From positions 1 through 54,771 of the forward strand of contig CAZRJW010000007.1 of NCBI GenBank assembly GCA_964600845.1: 54,771 nucleotides of DNA. The letters are read 5' to 3'. Position numbers and translations under genes: made by a program. Positions 53,732-54,771 of the stretch are shown here, piece by piece (within the stretch, counting starts at the first letter, position 1; every line of letters begins with the position of its first letter). The notes beneath the pieces were generated by a model. The model did not search any database and was not told the origin of the DNA. It saw only the letters and a program-made list of their open reading frames with translations. This stretch comes from JAGOTP01 sp964600845. GTDB taxonomy: Bacteria > Patescibacteriota > Patescibacteriia > 2-12-FULL-60-25.

Positions 53732-54115
53732 TCAGCGCTCGTAGAATTCGATAGGAAGCTTGTCTGGGTCACGAATAAAGGTGAAACGCTTTCCCGTATA
53801 TTCATCTATCCGAATCGGCTCCGCTTCGACGCTCTGACTGGAAAGATGTTTTAAGATTTCGTCTAACCGCTCTACCTCAAATGCCAAATGACGAAGACCG
53901 AGCGCCTCGGGATTGGTCGGACGATCCGGGGGCTTCGGAAAAGTGAAAAGCTCAATCTGCGTTCTTCCATCGATACTAAGATCAACTTTCCAAGAATCCC
54001 GAGCTTCTCGATAGACCTCACGAATGATCTTGAAGCCGAGAATATCTACGTAAAACCTTTTAGATCGTGCCAGGTCAGAGCAGATAATAGCGATGTGGTG
54101 GACTGAAAGATTCAT
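53732..54115 (-). CDS. VOC-family (glyoxalase I-like) protein
   Basis: 127 aa from ATG 54115; longer frames upstream overlap tspO. One VOC domain: SVHHIAIICSDLARSKRFYVDILGF, QIELFTFPKPP, LGLRHLAFEVERLDEIL and FIRDPDKLPIEFYE. The metal ligand set His, Glu, His, Glu appears present. Close to the YaeR-like group of small VOC enzymes. Substrate unknown. Eleven bases after the tspO stop, same transcript. Confidence 0.9.
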   Translation of the reverse strand: MNLSVHHIAIICSDLARSKRFYVDILGFKIIREVYREARDSWKVDLSIDGRTQIELFTFPKPPDRPTNPEALGLRHLAFEVERLDEILKHLSSQSVEAEPIRIDEYTGKRFTFIRDPDKLPIEFYER

Positions 54116-54126
54116 AGTAGACATCT

Positions 54127-54615
54127 CTAGGCCAGGCTTAGGTACCAGAATGCCGCGTTCAAATACGTCGCAAAGAGGACCCAGGCCGCATACGGGATGA
54201 GCAAGTAGGCCGCGACTCGTGATACAGGGAAAAAAGCTCGCATCGTGAGGAGAATAAAAATCAACATCAGGGCAATGTCTAGCAAAGCGATCCCTAATTG
54301 ATGGGCTCCAAAAAAGAGAGGTGTCCAAAGAGCGTTTAGCAACAACTGCACCAGAAAGAGACCTACTGCCTTCTTCACCTCTTGCGACTGCTGTCCTCGT
54401 CTCTTCTTCCAGACCAAGAACACAGCGATCGCCATCAGTGCATACAAGACCGTCCATACGGGCCCAAAAATCCAAGAGGGCGGGTTTAGAAACGGTTTCT
54501 CGAGCGCTGAAAACCACGTTCGGATCTCATTGGCCGTAAATAACCCACCGGCGATTCCCACAAACTCACAGCCAATGATCATCAGCCCTAAGGGGAGAAT
54601 ATCTCGTTTATTCAT
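54127..54615 (-). CDS. TspO/MBR-family tryptophan-rich sensory protein
   Basis: 162 aa, five transmembrane helices. Family motifs: EKPFLNPPSWIFGPVWTVLYALMAIA, LLLNALWTPLFFGAHQLG and YAAWVLFATYLNAAFWYL. TspO proteins bind porphyrins and related ligands and respond to stress or light. Followed by the VOC gene 11 bases on. Confidence 0.95.
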   Translation of the reverse strand: MNKRDILPLGLMIIGCEFVGIAGGLFTANEIRTWFSALEKPFLNPPSWIFGPVWTVLYALMAIAVFLVWKKRRGQQSQEVKKAVGLFLVQLLLNALWTPLFFGAHQLGIALLDIALMLIFILLTMRAFFPVSRVAAYLLIPYAAWVLFATYLNAAFWYLSLA

Positions 54616-54727
54616 AACTCTTCCTATACTCCCACATTCTCTCCTATTACCATAGTTGCTTGACCCACTTCTCCATCAGAGCTACGTTGGAGATTGGCTG
54701 ACAGGCCTAATACTTTATTCATCTTCT

Positions 54728-54771
54728 ATGCGTCTTCGAGATGACGAATTGGTGTCAGCAACAACTCAAGC
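54728..54771 (+). CDS. Possible gene start running off the window edge
   Basis: ATG at 54728 opens a frame (MRLRDDELVSATTQ...) that stays open to the end. Only 14 codons are visible; the AT-rich upstream interval 54616-54727 could hold a promoter. Too short to identify. Confidence 0.35.
   Translation, partial: MRLRDDELVSATTQ

Noticed and set aside
53732..54517. 261-residue version of the VOC protein
   Set aside because: The extra N-terminus is antisense-like sequence overlapping tspO; ATG 54115 gives a standard VOC domain length.

Overview
The window looks like the chromosome of an uncultivated ultra-small bacterium of the Candidate Phyla Radiation (Patescibacteria, Parcubacteria-like). This is inference from gene style, not a proven placement. 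Genes are tightly packed, with many overlaps of 4-30 bases. RNA turnover relies on RNase J. There are many anchored or lipid-linked surface proteins, FemAB-type acyltransferases, YibE/F, CapA, DUF2207 and DUF2238 proteins, and a wall-precursor set (MurD, a MurL-like epimerase, Ddl). Host-like genes appear to be near 50% GC. Two 100-N runs show that this is a scaffold. Layout: 1-2.3 kb, end of a GC-rich gene, then CapA and a C39-like protease on the minus strand. 2.3-8.8 kb, a secreted duplicated protein, then a minus-strand run of UvrD helicase, a degenerate MetK paralogue, a cyclophilin lipoprotein and a methyltransferase-acyltransferase fusion. 8.9-13.9 kb, a GC-rich accessory block (frameshifted 2H phosphoesterase, thrombospondin-3 lipoprotein, tail-anchored protein), tRNA-Pro and a lipoprotein. 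13.9-17.9 kb, RsmC-like methyltransferase, YibE/F, RecB-like nuclease, L33, tRNA-Thr. 18-22.9 kb, a GC-rich membrane protein, MurD-MurL, DinB and its small partner. 23-31.6 kb, tRNA-Leu, nitroreductase, RNase J, an ABC exporter, a coiled-coil protein, TrpS and RNase P RNA. 31.7-39.7 kb, a GC-rich helical protein, DUF2207, a BASS transporter, a 2-hydroxyacid dehydrogenase, tRNA-Ala, an Ig-like surface protein and DoxX. 39.7-46.7 kb, FemAB, RuvA, AlkD, a CooC-like ATPase, a GC-rich Cys protein divergent from Fur, TrmB, a C39-like protein and Ddl. 46.7-54.8 kb, PurO-like cyclohydrolase, a beta-helix surface protein, NADAR, DUF2238, a P-type ATPase fused to a sugar-nucleotide epimerase, a VOC protein and TspO. 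The most striking pattern is a scatter of GC-rich genes (about 60-70% GC by eye), mostly single and mostly lacking recognisable families. They sit between ordinary genes, and several have their own sigma70-like promoter and strong hairpin terminator. Other highlights are the P-type ATPase-epimerase fusion, the MurD-MurL pair, the methyltransferase-FemAB/GNAT fusion, the MetK paralogue that has lost catalytic residues, and an array of TACTTGC repeats around the fur promoter. One assembly gap, in uvrD, is demonstrably an artefact; the other, in the ABC exporter, appears too short.
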